From contig NZ_JASEEQ010000001.1 in NCBI RefSeq assembly GCF_030019515.1, positions 1-64,000 of the forward strand: a stretch of DNA of 64,000 nucleotides, in the 5' to 3' direction. Shown one piece after another: positions 50,272 through 64,000 of this stretch. Made by a program: the position numbers and the translations under genes. The notes beneath the pieces were generated by a model. It saw only the letters and a program-made list of their open reading frames with translations. It had not been told where the DNA came from and did no database searches. Source of the DNA: Nocardioides sp. (GTDB lineage: Bacteria > Actinomycetota > Actinomycetes > Propionibacteriales > Nocardioidaceae). Position 1 is the stretch's first letter. Every line of letters starts with the position of its first letter.

Positions 50272-50958
50272 TCACCAGCCGCGCGAGCGCCACTCGCCGA
50301 GGTGCGGTCGCTCGGCGCCGATGGTGGAGTCGTCGCCGTGGCCGGGATAGAACCAGGTCTCGTCGGGGAGCCGATGGAAGATCTTCGACTCGACGTCGTC
50401 GACGAGCTGCGCGAAGGCCGCCTCGTCACCGAAGGTGTTGCCGACCCCGCCCGGGAACAGGGAGTCGCCGGTGAACAGGTGCGGGTGGCCGTCGGGGTCG
50501 TCGTACAGCAGCGCGACGGAGCCGGGGGTGTGCCCCGCCAGGGCGATCACCTCGAGGGTGCACGCGCCGACGGCGACGGTGTCGCCCTGGGCGACGGTCC
50601 GGGTCACCGGGACACCGGTCTGCTCGGTGACGGCGGCGGCGTCGGGCGCCCCGACGATGACCGCCGCGTGGGTGGCCGCGACGACGTCGGCCAGCGCGCG
50701 ATGGTGGTCCCAGTGCTGGTGGGTCGTCACGACGGCTGTCAGCCCGGCGTCCCCGACGAGGGGGAGCAGGGTGCCGGGCTCGGCGGCCGCGTCGACGAGC
50801 AGCTGCGCCCCGGTCTCCCGGCACCGCAGCAGGTAGCAGTTGTTCGACATCTGCTCGTCGACCGAGACCTTCGTGATCGTCAGGTGGGTCAGCTCGCGCA
50901 CGGCCGCCGGGCCGCCGGGCCGCACCGCCCCGGTGTACTGCGGCGAGTTCTCGGCCAT
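50272..50958 (-). CDS. Metallo-beta-lactamase-fold hydrolase
   Basis: This 228-residue protein has the metal-binding motif THQHWDHH, then AGHTPGSVALL, FTGDSLFPGGVGNTFG and a final His in YPGHGDDSTIG. This is the glyoxalase II-like branch of MBL hydrolases, acting on thioesters or similar. It starts in an ATGA overlap with the upstream MDMPI-type gene. A mycothiol thioester substrate is possible in this lineage. Confidence 0.85.
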   Translation of the reverse strand: MAENSPQYTGAVRPGGPAAVRELTHLTITKVSVDEQMSNNCYLLRCRETGAQLLVDAAAEPGTLLPLVGDAGLTAVVTTHQHWDHHRALADVVAATHAAVIVGAPDAAAVTEQTGVPVTRTVAQGDTVAVGACTLEVIALAGHTPGSVALLYDDPDGHPHLFTGDSLFPGGVGNTFGDEAAFAQLVDDVESKIFHRLPDETWFYPGHGDDSTIGAERPHLGEWRSRGW

Positions 50959-51686
50959 CACCACTCCTCGATCCGCGGCAGCTCGCCGCCGTCGCACGCC
51001 AGGCCCTCGCCCGACCCTCGGCCGGTGAGCCACCAGGCCAGGTCCGCGGCGGCGCCGGACGCCGTCGGCCCGCCGCCCGCCGGGTCGCCGAAGGCCCACG
51101 AGCGGCCCAGGTCGGTGGCGTGGACGGCGAAGGCGGCGCCGCCCCGGCCGCGCGTCTCGGCGGTGTCGAGGACGTGGATCGTGAGCTCCGGGGACCAGCC
51201 GGACCGGTCGTAGCCCGCGGCCAGGTCGACGTGGTGGATCTCCACCTCGCGCAGCCGCATCCCGGGCACGGCCGAGGCGGGGAAGCTCGGCCCGCCGGGG
51301 GTCCGCTCGATCCTGGTGTCCCACGCGTCGTCCGGGACGGCCGTGATGGCGTCGGCCAGGTCGGTGCAGGCGCCGAGCAGCCGGGTCCGGATCGCCGCGG
51401 GCGCCTTGCCGGCGAGCTCCTCGATGTCGGCGTCGCGCGCCTCCGGCGACGCGTACATCGGCACCCGGCGGCCCTTCACGATGCCCGCGAGCGCGCCGGC
51501 CAGGCCCTCGGCGTTGAGCGCGAGGTGGGCCAGCACGTGGGCGCGGGTCCAGCCGGGCAGCGAGCTGGCGGCGGCGTACTCGGACTCCTCGAGCCCGTCG
51601 GTGGTGCGGATCAGGCTGCGGGTCGCCTCGGGGAGCAGCACCTCGGCGAAGGTGGCTGGTTCCGGGCTGGTGCGGGCGTCGGCCAT
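50958..51686 (-). CDS. Maleylpyruvate isomerase (MDMPI/DinB)-family protein
   Basis: This 242-residue protein has the DinB-like four-helix pattern of mycothiol-dependent maleylpyruvate isomerase: LPGWTRAHVLAHLALNAEGLAG, then LREVEIHHVDLAAGYD with the metal-binding His residues, and a C-terminal sterol-carrier-like domain. The start MADARTSPEPA at 51686 was chosen for normal length. It is coupled to the MBL hydrolase. Confidence 0.83.
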   Translation of the reverse strand: MADARTSPEPATFAEVLLPEATRSLIRTTDGLEESEYAAASSLPGWTRAHVLAHLALNAEGLAGALAGIVKGRRVPMYASPEARDADIEELAGKAPAAIRTRLLGACTDLADAITAVPDDAWDTRIERTPGGPSFPASAVPGMRLREVEIHHVDLAAGYDRSGWSPELTIHVLDTAETRGRGGAAFAVHATDLGRSWAFGDPAGGGPTASGAAADLAWWLTGRGSGEGLACDGGELPRIEEW

Positions 51687-51787
51687 GCGCCCATCCTGCC
51701 CGAGGCCCGGCTGTCGGTGGGCCGTGAGATCGTGGGGAACAGCCGCGCGCCGGGGTTCGTTATGACTGGCCGGCAGGACTACGATGA

Positions 51788-51801
51788 CGAACACCTGTTC
51801 G
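51788..51801. promoter_or_regulatory. LexA SOS box upstream of uvrA
   Basis: CGAACACCTGTTCG is a perfect match to the actinobacterial SOS box CGAAC-N4-GTTCG. It lies 27 bases before the GTG start of uvrA, which supports that start over the upstream ATG at 51784. Confidence 0.85.
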
Positions 51802-51828
51802 AAGACGAGGGGACCAGGGGACAACGCA

Positions 51829-54888
<3,060 letters not shown>

Positions 54889-54982
54889 GGTCGGGACACG
54901 GGGGCCGGCCGGTGAACCGGTCGGCGTTGGTCCGCGTTTGTACCGTGAGGATTCAACTACCGCCCGTCGAGAGGACGACCAC

Positions 54983-55399
54983 GTGAGCAGGGGCATCAGC
55001 CGACGTCAGACACTGACCGGGGCAGCCGCGGTGGGGGTCGGCGTACCCCTGCTCGCCGCCTGCGGCGGGGGCACGGGCGCGAGCCCGAGCGGCGGTCCCA
55101 CCGTGGGCTCCGGGGAGGAGCTCGGCCCCGCCTCGGACGTGCCGGTCGGCGGCGGGAGGATCTACGCCGACCAGAAGGTCGTTGTGACCCAGCCCTCGGC
55201 GGGGGAGTTCCGCGGGTTCTCCTCGATCTGCACCCACCAGGGCTGCCCGGTGACCTCGGTCCGCGCCGGCACGATCAACTGCACCTGCCACGGCAGCAGG
55301 TTCTCGATCGAGGACGGCTCGGTGTCCAATGGACCGGCGACCAAGCCGTTGCCGAGCGTGCCGGTGACGGTGGAGCACGGGCAGGTCACCACGGCCTGA
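54983..55399 (+). CDS. Rieske 2Fe-2S Tat lipoprotein
   Basis: This 138-residue protein starts at a GTG after GAGAGG. A twin-arginine signal (SRRQTLTG) leads to a lipobox PLLAAC, so it should be exported folded and lipid-anchored. The Rieske ligands are CTHQGC and CTCHGSRF. Such proteins are common in actinobacteria and may act as small electron carriers near the membrane. It stands between uvrA and uvrC without an obvious link to either. Confidence 0.88.
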   Translation: MSRGISRRQTLTGAAAVGVGVPLLAACGGGTGASPSGGPTVGSGEELGPASDVPVGGGRIYADQKVVVTQPSAGEFRGFSSICTHQGCPVTSVRAGTINCTCHGSRFSIEDGSVSNGPATKPLPSVPVTVEHGQVTTA

Positions 55400-55443
55400 C
55401 CGATCCGGGCCGAGCCGTCCGTGCCGACCCGTAGGGTTGCGGT

Positions 55444-57444
55444 GTGCCTCCTGCTCGACCGTCCCGCTCCAGCCGAGGCCCGCTGTCCTACCGGCCCGAG
55501 CCCGGCTCGATCCCGACCCAGCCGGGGGTCTACCGGTTCCGCGACGCCGGCGGCCGGGTGGTCTACGTCGGCAAGGCGAAGAACCTGCGCGCGCGGCTCT
55601 CGTCGTACTTCCAGGACGTCGCCCACCTGCACCCGCGCACCGCCACGATGGTGACGACCGCGGCCAGCGTCGAGTGGACGGTCGTGAAGACGGAGGTCGA
55701 GGCCCTCCAGCTGGAGTACTCCTGGATCAAGGAGTTCGACCCGCGGTTCAACGTGAAGTACCGCGACGACAAGTCGTATCCATGGCTCGCGGTCACCGTG
55801 GGCGAGGAGTTCCCGCGCGTCATGGTCGGCCGCGGCGCCAAGCGCAAGGGCACCCGATACTTCGGGCCGTACAGCCACGCGTGGGCGATCCGGGAGACCG
55901 TCGACCTGCTGCTGCGGGTGTTCCCGATGCGCTCGTGCAGCAACGGCGTCTTCAAGCGGTCGGCCCAGATCGGCCGGCCGTGCCTGCTGGGCTACATCGA
56001 CAAGTGCGCCGCGCCGTGCGTCGGCAACGTGACCGCCGAGGAGCACCGGGCGATCGTCGACGACTTCTGTGACTTCATGGCGGGCCACACGACGGCATTC
56101 GTGAAGCGGGTCGAGCGGGAGATGTACGCCGCCTCGGACGCGCTCGACTTCGAGAAGGCGGCGCGGCTGCGCGATGACCTCGGGGCCCTCAACAAGGCGC
56201 TGGAGAAGCAGGCCGTGGTCCTCGGCGAGGGCACCGACGCGGACGTCATCGCGCTCGCGGAGGACCCGCTCGAGGTCGCCGTGCAGATCTTCTACGTGCG
56301 GGGCGGGCGGATCCGCGGCCAGCGCGGCTGGGTGGCCGATCGAGTGGACGAGGGCGGCACCGCCGAGCTGGTCGACGACTTCCTGCTCCAGCTGTACGCC
56401 GGCGCCGGCCGCGACGAGATCCCGCGCGAGATCCTGGTCCCGGCGCTGCCGCCCGACGTCGCGACGTACGAGTCCCTCCTCAGCGACCTGCGCGGGTCGA
56501 AGGTGGCGATCCGGGTGCCGCAGCGCGGCGACAAGAGGAACCTCCAGGAGACGGTCGCCCAGAACGCGAGCCAGGCGCTGGCGCTGCACAAGACCAAGCG
56601 GGCGAGCGACCTCACCACCCGCAACCGGGCGCTGGAGGAGATCCAGGACGCCCTCGGCCTGGACGAGGTCCCGCTGCGGATCGAGTGCTATGACGTGTCC
56701 AACCTCCAGGGTACCGAGGTGGTCGCGTCGATGGTCGTCTTCGAGGACGGGCTCGCGCGCAAGAGCGAGTACCGCCGCTTCGTGATCCGTGGCGTGGACG
56801 GCCAGAACGACGTCGCCTCGATGGACGAGGTGATCACGCGCCGGTTCCGACGGCTGCTGGACGAGCAGGGAGCGAGCGAGTCCGTGGTCACCGAGAGCGG
56901 CCCGATGCTCGTGGACCCGGAGACCGGCCGGCCGCGCAAGTTCGCCTACGCGCCCGGGCTCGTGGTCGTCGACGGCGGGCCGCCCCAGGTGGCCGCGGCG
57001 CAGCGGGCGCTGAGTGAGCTCGGGATCGTCGACATCCCCGTGTGCGGGCTGGCCAAGCGGTTGGAGGAGGTGTGGCTCCCGGGACAGGAGGACCCGGTGA
57101 TCCTGCCCCGCTCCAGCGAGGGGCTCTACCTGCTGCAGCGGATCCGCGACGAGGCGCACCGCTTCGCGATCACCCACCACCGCTCCCGGCGCTCGAAGTC
57201 GATGGTGGAGAGCCTGCTCGACGACGTGCCGGGCCTGGGCGAGGTGCGGCGCAAGACCCTGCTCAAGCACTTCGGCTCGCTCAAGCGGCTGCGTGAGGCC
57301 AGCGTCGAGGAGATCGCCCTGGTCCCGGGCATCGGACCGCGCACGGCCGATGCCATCAAGGATGCGGTCGCCCGGGCCCGCCGCGAGACTGGACCTGCGA
57401 TCGTCAGCGTCAACACCGCCACCGGCGAGATCGAGGAGGGCTGA
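55444..57444 (+). CDS. uvrC: Excinuclease ABC subunit C
   Basis: This 666-residue nuclease makes both cuts in nucleotide excision repair. It has the N-terminal GIY-YIG domain ([20 protein letters not shown]), a UVR motif near residue 205, the RNase H-like half with [15 protein letters not shown] and [13 protein letters not shown], and C-terminal helix-hairpin-helix motifs [12 protein letters not shown] and [12 protein letters not shown]. It starts at a GTG. Confidence 0.95.
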   Translation: MPPARPSRSSRGPLSYRPEPGSIPTQPGVYRFRDAGGRVVYVGKAKNLRARLSSYFQDVAHLHPRTATMVTTAASVEWTVVKTEVEALQLEYSWIKEFDPRFNVKYRDDKSYPWLAVTVGEEFPRVMVGRGAKRKGTRYFGPYSHAWAIRETVDLLLRVFPMRSCSNGVFKRSAQIGRPCLLGYIDKCAAPCVGNVTAEEHRAIVDDFCDFMAGHTTAFVKRVEREMYAASDALDFEKAARLRDDLGALNKALEKQAVVLGEGTDADVIALAEDPLEVAVQIFYVRGGRIRGQRGWVADRVDEGGTAELVDDFLLQLYAGAGRDEIPREILVPALPPDVATYESLLSDLRGSKVAIRVPQRGDKRNLQETVAQNASQALALHKTKRASDLTTRNRALEEIQDALGLDEVPLRIECYDVSNLQGTEVVASMVVFEDGLARKSEYRRFVIRGVDGQNDVASMDEVITRRFRRLLDEQGASESVVTESGPMLVDPETGRPRKFAYAPGLVVVDGGPPQVAAAQRALSELGIVDIPVCGLAKRLEEVWLPGQEDPVILPRSSEGLYLLQRIRDEAHRFAITHHRSRRSKSMVESLLDDVPGLGEVRRKTLLKHFGSLKRLREASVEEIALVPGIGPRTADAIKDAVARARRETGPAIVSVNTATGEIEEG

Positions 57445-57448
57445 GGCC

Positions 57449-58378
57449 GTGCCCAGCAACACGTCGAGCGACAGGTCGAGCGACGGGTCGAGCGAGGGCT
57501 CGACCCCGGTCCCCGACGGCAGCCCCGGCGAGCTGGTCGTCGTGACCGGCATGACCGGAGCCGGTCGGAGCACCGCTGCCAAGGAGCTCGAGGACCTCGG
57601 CTACTACGTCGTGGACAACCTGCCGCCGAACCTGCTGCGCGACGTGGTCCGCCTCGTCGACGACACTCGCGGCACCGCACAGCCGATCGCCGTCGTCGTC
57701 GACGTGCGCTCCGGCTCCTTCTTCCAGACCCTGCAGGCCAACCTCGCCCAGGGCGCGACCGGCCGGCACGCGACGCTGGTCTTCCTCGAGGCGGGCGACG
57801 ACGTCCTCGTCCGCCGCCAGGAGGCCGCCCGGCGGCCGCACCCGCTCCAGGGCGGCGGCCGGCTGATCGACGGCCTGACCCGCGAGCGCACGGTGCTCGC
57901 CGACCTGCGCAGCGACGCGGACCTGGTGATCGACACGACCGCACTGAACGTCCATCAGCTCACCGACCGGATCGCTGAGGCGTTCGGCACGCCGGACACC
58001 GTCCGTCTCAAGGTCACCGTCATCAGCTTCGGGTTCAAGTACGGCATCCCCGTCGACGCCGACTTCGTGGCCGACATGCGCTTCCTGCCCAACCCGCACT
58101 GGATCCCCGAGCTGCGTCCCCGCACCGGGCGGGACGCCGCCGTCGCCGACTACGTGATGGCGCAGCCAGGCGCCGCGGAGTTCCTCGACGCCTACGTGCC
58201 CGTGCTCGAGGGCGTCGCGAGCGGGTACTTGCGGGAGGGCAAGCGGTTCATGACGATCGCGATCGGCTGCACCGGCGGCAAGCACCGCAGCGTCGCGATG
58301 ACCGAGGAGATCTCCCGCCGCCTCGGCGAGGCCGGCTACGAGGTCCGGGCCACGCACCGCGACCTCGGGCGTGAGTGA
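57449..58378 (+). CDS. rapZ: RapZ/YvcJ-family nucleotide-binding protein
   Basis: This 309-residue protein starts at a GTG four bases after the uvrC stop. A Ser-rich N-terminus precedes the P-loop GMTGAGRSTAAK, then YYVVDNLPPNLL, and the C-terminal domain has SFGFKYGIPVDAD and AIGCTGGKHRSVAMTE. In other bacteria the family regulates small RNA decay or cell-wall precursor synthesis. It overlaps the next gene by eight bases in the conserved order rapZ-yvcK-whiA. Confidence 0.93.
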   Translation: MPSNTSSDRSSDGSSEGSTPVPDGSPGELVVVTGMTGAGRSTAAKELEDLGYYVVDNLPPNLLRDVVRLVDDTRGTAQPIAVVVDVRSGSFFQTLQANLAQGATGRHATLVFLEAGDDVLVRRQEAARRPHPLQGGGRLIDGLTRERTVLADLRSDADLVIDTTALNVHQLTDRIAEAFGTPDTVRLKVTVISFGFKYGIPVDADFVADMRFLPNPHWIPELRPRTGRDAAVADYVMAQPGAAEFLDAYVPVLEGVASGYLREGKRFMTIAIGCTGGKHRSVAMTEEISRRLGEAGYEVRATHRDLGRE

Positions 58379-59381
58379 TGACCCGATGAGGCTGGACCGC
58401 GCGCAGGCGGTGGTCGCGTTCGGCGGTGGCCACGGCCTGGCCGCCTCGCTCCAGGCCCTCCGGGTCCTCGTCGACGAGCTGGTGGTCGACGACCTCACTG
58501 CGGTGGTCACCGTCGCCGACAACGGCGGCTCCTCCGGCCGGCTCCGCTCGGAGTTCGGGGTGCTGCCGCCCGGCGACCTCCGGATGGCGCTCGCGGCGCT
58601 GTGCGGCGCCAACCAGTGGGGCGACACCTGGGCCCGCGTGCTCCAGCACCGCTTCTCCGGTCAGGGAGACATGCGCGGTCACGTGATTGGCAACCTCCTG
58701 ATCGTCGGTCTCTGGGAGCAGCTCGGCGACCCGGTCGCGGCCCTGGACTGGGTCGGGCGCCTCCTGGGCACCTCCGGGCGGGTACTGCCGATGGCGCTCA
58801 CCCCGCTGGACATCACCGCGGAGGTCCGCGGACTGGCCGGCGACCGCGGCGGCCTCACGACCGTCCGCGGCCAGGTCGAGATCGCCACCACCGAGGGCGT
58901 GATCGCCGCGATCGCGCTCGACCCGCCGGATCCCGAGCCGTGCCCCGAGGCGCTCGCCGCGGTGTACGCCGCCGACTGGCTGGTGCTCGGCCCCGGCTCG
59001 TGGTTCACCTCGGTGATCCCACACCTGATGGTCCCTGCCCTGCACGACGCGATCGTCTCCAGTGACGCCCGGGTCGTGGTGACGCTGAACCTCGCCGAGC
59101 AGGCGGGGGAGACACCGGGGTTCGCGGCCGCCGATCATCTCGCGGTGCTCGCCGAGCACGCGCCGGACCTGCGGATCGACACCGTGCTCGCCGACGAGCG
59201 GAGCGTCCGCGACGGTCTTCACGACCTGCGTGAGGTCGTGGACGCGACCGGGGCCCAGCTGGTCGTGGCCGACGTCGCCTGCGACGACGGCACCGCGCGG
59301 CACGACCCCGCGAAGCTGGCGACGTCGTACGCCCGGATCCTCGGTGCCGGAGACCTCGACCGCACCCCCACCGGTCGTTGA
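58371..59381 (+). CDS. yvcK: YvcK/CofD-like gluconeogenesis factor
   Basis: This protein of about 336 residues starts at GTG 58371 or ATG 58386. It has [32 protein letters not shown], and [15 protein letters not shown], which are the signature segments of the YvcK family. It binds UDP-sugars in other species and influences carbon metabolism and morphology. It is followed by whiA. Confidence 0.92.
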   Translation: MSDDPMRLDRAQAVVAFGGGHGLAASLQALRVLVDELVVDDLTAVVTVADNGGSSGRLRSEFGVLPPGDLRMALAALCGANQWGDTWARVLQHRFSGQGDMRGHVIGNLLIVGLWEQLGDPVAALDWVGRLLGTSGRVLPMALTPLDITAEVRGLAGDRGGLTTVRGQVEIATTEGVIAAIALDPPDPEPCPEALAAVYAADWLVLGPGSWFTSVIPHLMVPALHDAIVSSDARVVVTLNLAEQAGETPGFAAADHLAVLAEHAPDLRIDTVLADERSVRDGLHDLREVVDATGAQLVVADVACDDGTARHDPAKLATSYARILGAGDLDRTPTGR

Positions 59382-59403
59382 CGGGCGTGAAAGGATCGGC
59401 GGC

Positions 59404-60390
59404 ATGGCGATGACGGCACAGGTGAAGGCGGAGCTGGCCAGCACCCAGGTCACGAAGACGTGCTGCCGCAAGGCCGAGGTGGCCTCCATGTTGCGGTTCG
59501 CGGGCGGTCTGCACATCGTCAGCGGCCGGATCGTGGTCGAGGCGGAGTTCGACACCGGCGCGGCCGCTCGTCGACTGCGCACCAACATCGCTGAGGTCTA
59601 CGGCCACCAGTCCGACGTGGTCATGGTGCAGGGCAACGGGATCCGCAAGGGCAGCCGCTACATCGTGCGGGTCGTCAAGGACGGCGAGGCGCTCGCGCGG
59701 CAGACCGGCCTGCTGGACCAGCGCGGCCGACCGGTGCGCGGGCTGCCCCCGGCGGTCGTCTCCGGCGGCGGCTGCGACGCGGTGGCTGCCTGGCGCGGGG
59801 CCTTCCTCGCGCACGGGTCGCTGACCGAGCCGGGCCGGTCCTCGGCGCTCGAGGTGACCTGCCCCGGGCCGGAGGCGGCGCTCGCGCTCGTCGGCGTCGC
59901 GCGCCGGCTCGGCATCCACGCGAAGGCGCGCGAGGTCCGTGGGGTCGACCGGGTCGTGATCCGCGACGGTGACGCGATCGGCCAGCTGCTCACCCGGCTC
60001 GGCGCCCACGAGTCGCTGATGGCGTGGGAGGAGCGCCGGATGCGGCGCGAGGTCCGGGCCACCGCGAACCGGCTGGCCAACTTCGACGATGCCAACCTGC
60101 GCCGCTCCGCCCGCGCGGCCGTGGCCGCGGGTGCCCGCGTCGACCGGGCGATGGAGATCCTGGGCGAGGACGTCCCCGACCATCTCCGGATGGCCGGTGA
60201 GCTGCGCCTCGAGCACAAGCAGGCCTCGTTGGAGGAGCTCGGCCAGCTGCACGACCCGGTGCTCACCAAGGACGCCATCGCCGGCCGGATCCGGCGGCTG
60301 CTGGCGATGGCCGACAAGCGCGCGGAGGAGCTCGGGATCCCCGACACCGAGGCCTCGCTCACCCCGGAGATGCTTGCCGACGAGGGGTAA
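59404..60390 (+). CDS. whiA: Sporulation/cell-division regulator WhiA
   Basis: This 328-residue protein has the N-terminal degenerate LAGLIDADG homing-endonuclease-like domain ([39 protein letters not shown]) and a C-terminal helix-turn-helix ending [10 protein letters not shown]-type ([22 protein letters not shown], in pieces). It is a transcription factor conserved in Gram-positive bacteria, best known in Streptomyces development. Confidence 0.95.
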   Translation: MAMTAQVKAELASTQVTKTCCRKAEVASMLRFAGGLHIVSGRIVVEAEFDTGAAARRLRTNIAEVYGHQSDVVMVQGNGIRKGSRYIVRVVKDGEALARQTGLLDQRGRPVRGLPPAVVSGGGCDAVAAWRGAFLAHGSLTEPGRSSALEVTCPGPEAALALVGVARRLGIHAKAREVRGVDRVVIRDGDAIGQLLTRLGAHESLMAWEERRMRREVRATANRLANFDDANLRRSARAAVAAGARVDRAMEILGEDVPDHLRMAGELRLEHKQASLEELGQLHDPVLTKDAIAGRIRRLLAMADKRAEELGIPDTEASLTPEMLADEG

Positions 60391-60395
60391 CTTAG

Positions 60396-61553
<1,158 letters not shown>

Positions 61554-61555
61554 CC

Positions 61556-62755
61556 GTGGCCGCCTACGACGGACTCGGTGAGGTCGCGGGCAGGCGGGTG
61601 CTGGTCCGCTCCGACCTCAACGTCCCGCTCGACGGGACGACCATCACCGACGACGGCCGGATCCGTGCGAGTGTGCCGACCATCAAGGCGCTGGCCGACG
61701 CCGGCGCCCGGGTGATCGTGACCGCCCACCTCGGGCGCCCCAAGGGGGCGCCCGAGGAGCGGTACTCCCTGCGGCCGGTCGTCACCCGGTTGGGCGAGCT
61801 GCTCGGCCAGGACGTGGCCTTCGCCGCGGACACGGTGGGCGAGAGCGCGCAGGCGACTGTCGCAGCGCTCCAGGACGGGCAGGTCGCCGTGCTGGAGAAC
61901 GTCCGCTTCAACGCCGGCGAGACGAGCAAGGACGAGGCCGAGCGTGGTGCCTTCGCGGACCAGCTCGCCGCGCTCGCCGACGCGTTCGTCTCCGACGGGT
62001 TCGGTGTCGTGCACCGCAAGCAGGCGTCGGTCTACGACGTCGCCCAGCGGCTCCCGCACGCCATGGGCGCGCTGGTCGCCAAGGAGACCGAGGTCCTGCG
62101 TCGGCTCACCGTGGCTCCCGAGCGGCCCTACGTCGTCGTGCTCGGGGGCTCCAAGGTCTCCGACAAGCTGGGCGTCATCGACAACCTGCTCGACAAGGCC
62201 GACAAGCTGCTGATCGGCGGCGGCATGGTGTTCACGTTCCTCAAGGCGCAGGGGCACGAGGTCGGCAGGAGCCTCCTCGAGGAGGACCAGCTCGACACCT
62301 GCCGCTCCTACCTGGAGCGCGCGGAGCAGGCCGGGGTCGAGATCCTGCTGCCGACCGACATCGTCGTGGACACCGAGTTCCCCTCGGGGGACCGCAGCCC
62401 GGAGCCGCGCGTCGTACCGGCCTCGGAGATCCCCGCGGACGCACTCGGCCTCGACATCGGTCCCGATTCGGCGGCGGCGTTCGCCGCGGCGCTCGCCGAC
62501 GCCCGGACGGTCTTCTGGAACGGCCCGATGGGCGTCTTCGAGACCGACGCGTTCGCCGGCGGCACCCGGGCCGTCGCGGAGGCACTCACCCGGGTCGATG
62601 GCCTGTCCGTGGTGGGCGGTGGCGACTCCGCCGCCGCGGTCCGCAAGCTCGGCTTCGACCAGGCGGCCTTCGGGCACATCTCCACGGGTGGCGGCGCCAG
62701 CCTGGAGTTCCTCGAGGGCAAGGAGCTGCCCGGCATCAAGGTCCTGGAGGACTGA
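61556..62755 (+). CDS. pgk: Phosphoglycerate kinase
   Basis: This 399-residue enzyme starts at a GTG two bases after the gap stop ([20 protein letters not shown]), with no clear ribosome binding site of its own, so it is probably translated by coupling. [10 protein letters not shown], the hinge region, [22 protein letters not shown] and GGGDSAAAV are all present. Confidence 0.96.
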   Translation: MAAYDGLGEVAGRRVLVRSDLNVPLDGTTITDDGRIRASVPTIKALADAGARVIVTAHLGRPKGAPEERYSLRPVVTRLGELLGQDVAFAADTVGESAQATVAALQDGQVAVLENVRFNAGETSKDEAERGAFADQLAALADAFVSDGFGVVHRKQASVYDVAQRLPHAMGALVAKETEVLRRLTVAPERPYVVVLGGSKVSDKLGVIDNLLDKADKLLIGGGMVFTFLKAQGHEVGRSLLEEDQLDTCRSYLERAEQAGVEILLPTDIVVDTEFPSGDRSPEPRVVPASEIPADALGLDIGPDSAAAFAAALADARTVFWNGPMGVFETDAFAGGTRAVAEALTRVDGLSVVGGGDSAAAVRKLGFDQAAFGHISTGGGASLEFLEGKELPGIKVLED

Positions 62756-62823
62756 CCCGCGGGGGTCCACCCCGCGCCCACCCCGCTGGGGCCACCCAGC
62801 TCCCACTACACGCCGAGGATGGC

Positions 62824-63618
62824 ATGGCCGACAACCGCACCCCGCTGATGGCGGGCAACTGGAAGATGAACCTCAACCACCAAGAGGCGGTGGTGCTGGT
62901 CCAGAAGCTCGCCTGGACGCTCGCCGACAAGAAGCACGACTACACGCGAGCCGAGGTCGTCGTGGTCCCGCCGTTCACCGACCTGCGCTCTGTGCAGACC
63001 CTGGTGGACGGCGACCGACTGCTGGTGAAGTACGCCGCCCAGGACGTCTCGACGCACGACGCCGGCGCGTTCACCGGCGAGATCTCGGCCGGCATGCTGG
63101 CCAAGCTCGGCTGCTCCTACGTCGTGGTGGGGCACAGCGAGCGCCGCGAGTACCACACCGAGGACGACCAGGAGGTCAACGCCAAGGCCCACCAGGCCCT
63201 GGGCGCGGGCATGGTCCCGATCGTGTGCGTGGGCGAGGGCCTCCAGGTGCGCCAAGCCGGGGCCCACGTGGCTCACTGTCTGGCTCAGGTCGACGGCTCG
63301 CTCGCCGGGTTCACCGCTGAGCAGGTCGCCGGCCTGGTGATCGCCTACGAGCCGATCTGGGCGATCGGCACCGGCGAGGTGGCCACCCCGAACGACGCAC
63401 AGGAGGTCTGCGCGGCGATCCGGGAGCGGATCCGCGAGGTACACGGCGACGACGCGGCGGACGGCGTACGCGTCCTGTACGGCGGGTCGGTGAAGGCGTC
63501 GAACGTGGCCGGCATCATGGCCAAGGACGACGTCGACGGCTGCCTGGTCGGTGGCGCCAGCCTCCAGGCGGACGAGTTCGGGGGCATCTGCCGGTTCTAC
63601 GACATGCCGGTCATCTGA
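62824..63618 (+). CDS. tpiA: Triosephosphate isomerase
   Basis: This 264-residue TIM barrel interconverts dihydroxyacetone phosphate and glyceraldehyde 3-phosphate. Catalytic residues are Lys in GNWKMN, His in VGHSERR and Glu in [11 protein letters not shown], with the phosphate loop [13 protein letters not shown] precedes the ATG. Confidence 0.96.
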   Translation: MADNRTPLMAGNWKMNLNHQEAVVLVQKLAWTLADKKHDYTRAEVVVVPPFTDLRSVQTLVDGDRLLVKYAAQDVSTHDAGAFTGEISAGMLAKLGCSYVVVGHSERREYHTEDDQEVNAKAHQALGAGMVPIVCVGEGLQVRQAGAHVAHCLAQVDGSLAGFTAEQVAGLVIAYEPIWAIGTGEVATPNDAQEVCAAIRERIREVHGDDAADGVRVLYGGSVKASNVAGIMAKDDVDGCLVGGASLQADEFGGICRFYDMPVI

Positions 63619-63649
63619 TCGTCCACGGTCTGACGTAGGCTAGGCGACC

Positions 63650-63880
63650 GTGACCCTGCTCTTCACCATCCTGCTCATGACCTCGAGCGCGCTGATGATC
63701 CTGCTCGTGCTGCTCCACAAGGGCCGCGGGGGCGGCCTCTCGGACATGTTCGGCGGCGGCGTCTCCAGTTCGCTGGGTGGCTCCTCGGTGGCCGAGCGCA
63801 ACCTGGACCGGTTCACGGTCGGGATCGGCATCATCTGGTTCGCCTGTGTAGTGGCCCTCGGGCTCCTGCTCGCCTACTGA
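63650..63880 (+). CDS. secG: Preprotein translocase subunit SecG
   Basis: This 76-residue membrane protein starts at a GTG. It has two hydrophobic segments (LLFTILLMTSSALMILLVLL and IIWFACVVALGLLLAY) joined by the conserved loop HKGRGGGLSDMFGGG. SecG commonly follows tpiA in this phylum. Confidence 0.93.
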   Translation: MTLLFTILLMTSSALMILLVLLHKGRGGGLSDMFGGGVSSSLGGSSVAERNLDRFTVGIGIIWFACVVALGLLLAY

Positions 63881-63905
63881 GTACTTCGAGAAAGGGATCC
63901 GTTCC

Positions 63906-64000
63906 GTGGCTGGTGGAGGAAACGCTATTCGCGGGAGCCGGGTGGGGGCCGGCCCGATGGGCGAGGCGGAGCGCGGCGAGGCCGCGCCGCGGCAGGCCGT
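63906..64000 (+). CDS. rbpA: RNA polymerase-binding protein RbpA (5' part)
   Basis: The GTG at 63906 opens a frame reading VAGGGNAIRGSRVGAGPMGE and continuing AERGEAAPRQAV to the window end. This is the conserved N-terminus of RbpA, an actinobacterial protein that stabilises open promoter complexes. The rest lies outside the window. AAAGGGA precedes the start. Confidence 0.88.
   Translation, partial: MAGGGNAIRGSRVGAGPMGEAERGEAAPRQA

Noticed and set aside
55162-57582. Long minus-strand frame opposite uvrC
   Set aside because: Shadow frame over a conserved repair gene.

Overview
The window is high-GC actinobacterial DNA with many GTG starts and ATGA gene overlaps. WhiA, RbpA, KshAB, a mycothiol-type DinB/MDMPI protein and an actinobacterial SOS box all point to a Nocardioides-like member of the Propionibacteriales. 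The genus is an inference, not a measurement.

The window falls into two halves, divided near 35.74 kb. The divider is a 34-base copy of a tRNA 3' end, most like tRNA-Pro, with no tRNA body in front of it. It is followed at once by a strong terminator. This is what the distal attachment site of an integrated element looks like. If so, everything to its left is accessory DNA and everything to its right is the original chromosome. Gene content agrees with this.

Left half (1-35.7 kb). An IS1380-type insertion sequence starts at base 1. Behind it lie a regulator fragment and an acyl-CoA dehydrogenase fragment fused tail to tail. Next comes a branched-chain acyl-CoA operon on the minus strand: marR, icmF, a BtuF-like cytosolic protein, and a 3-hydroxyacyl-CoA dehydrogenase. 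It has a perfect 14-bp palindromic operator in front of icmF and a related site in front of marR. From 8.5 to 9.2 kb are compressed, frameshifted remnants of a thiolase, a 2-oxoacid dehydrogenase E1-beta and an E2.

The main accessory unit is a catabolic locus at 9.2-32.6 kb. A leftward arm holds an NTF2-like protein, an SDR, a molybdenum hydroxylase FAD subunit, a FAH-family hydrolase, a second SDR, an APH-type kinase and an atypical enolase. A rightward arm holds the 2Fe-2S and Mo subunits, DUF917, a HyuA/hydantoinase-type protein, a KdgK-type sugar kinase, a second NTF2-like protein, an LLM flavoprotein, an aminotransferase, a KDPG/KHG-type aldolase and an SDR. A Dpp-type ABC transporter and an IclR regulator follow. 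Two promoters, before the 2Fe-2S subunit and before the transporter, share a 31-bp operator-like block in the same position, so the locus looks like one regulon. I infer uptake of a nitrogen-containing heterocyclic or amino-sugar-like compound, oxidation by the Mo enzyme, lactam opening, transamination, and aldol or diketo-acid cleavage to pyruvate-level products. The substrate is not identifiable from sequence. I know of no described pathway with this exact gene set. An IS21-type element (33.15-35.30 kb) sits between this locus and the attachment site.

Right half (35.8-64 kb). This is mostly chromosomal housekeeping and conserved actinobacterial genes: AIM24, TauE/SafE, an SDR, cobalamin assembly (cobQ, cobU, cobS, cobT) and a kinase. 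Then comes a steroid-degradation patch with an acyl-CoA dehydrogenase pair divergent from kshA, a small Cys protein and kshB, with a KstR-like site between them. After these are an MBL hydrolase, an MDMPI protein, uvrA with an SOS box and a lysine-rich tail, a Tat Rieske lipoprotein, and the conserved run uvrC-rapZ-yvcK-whiA-gap-pgk-tpiA-secG-rbpA (the last is cut by the window end).
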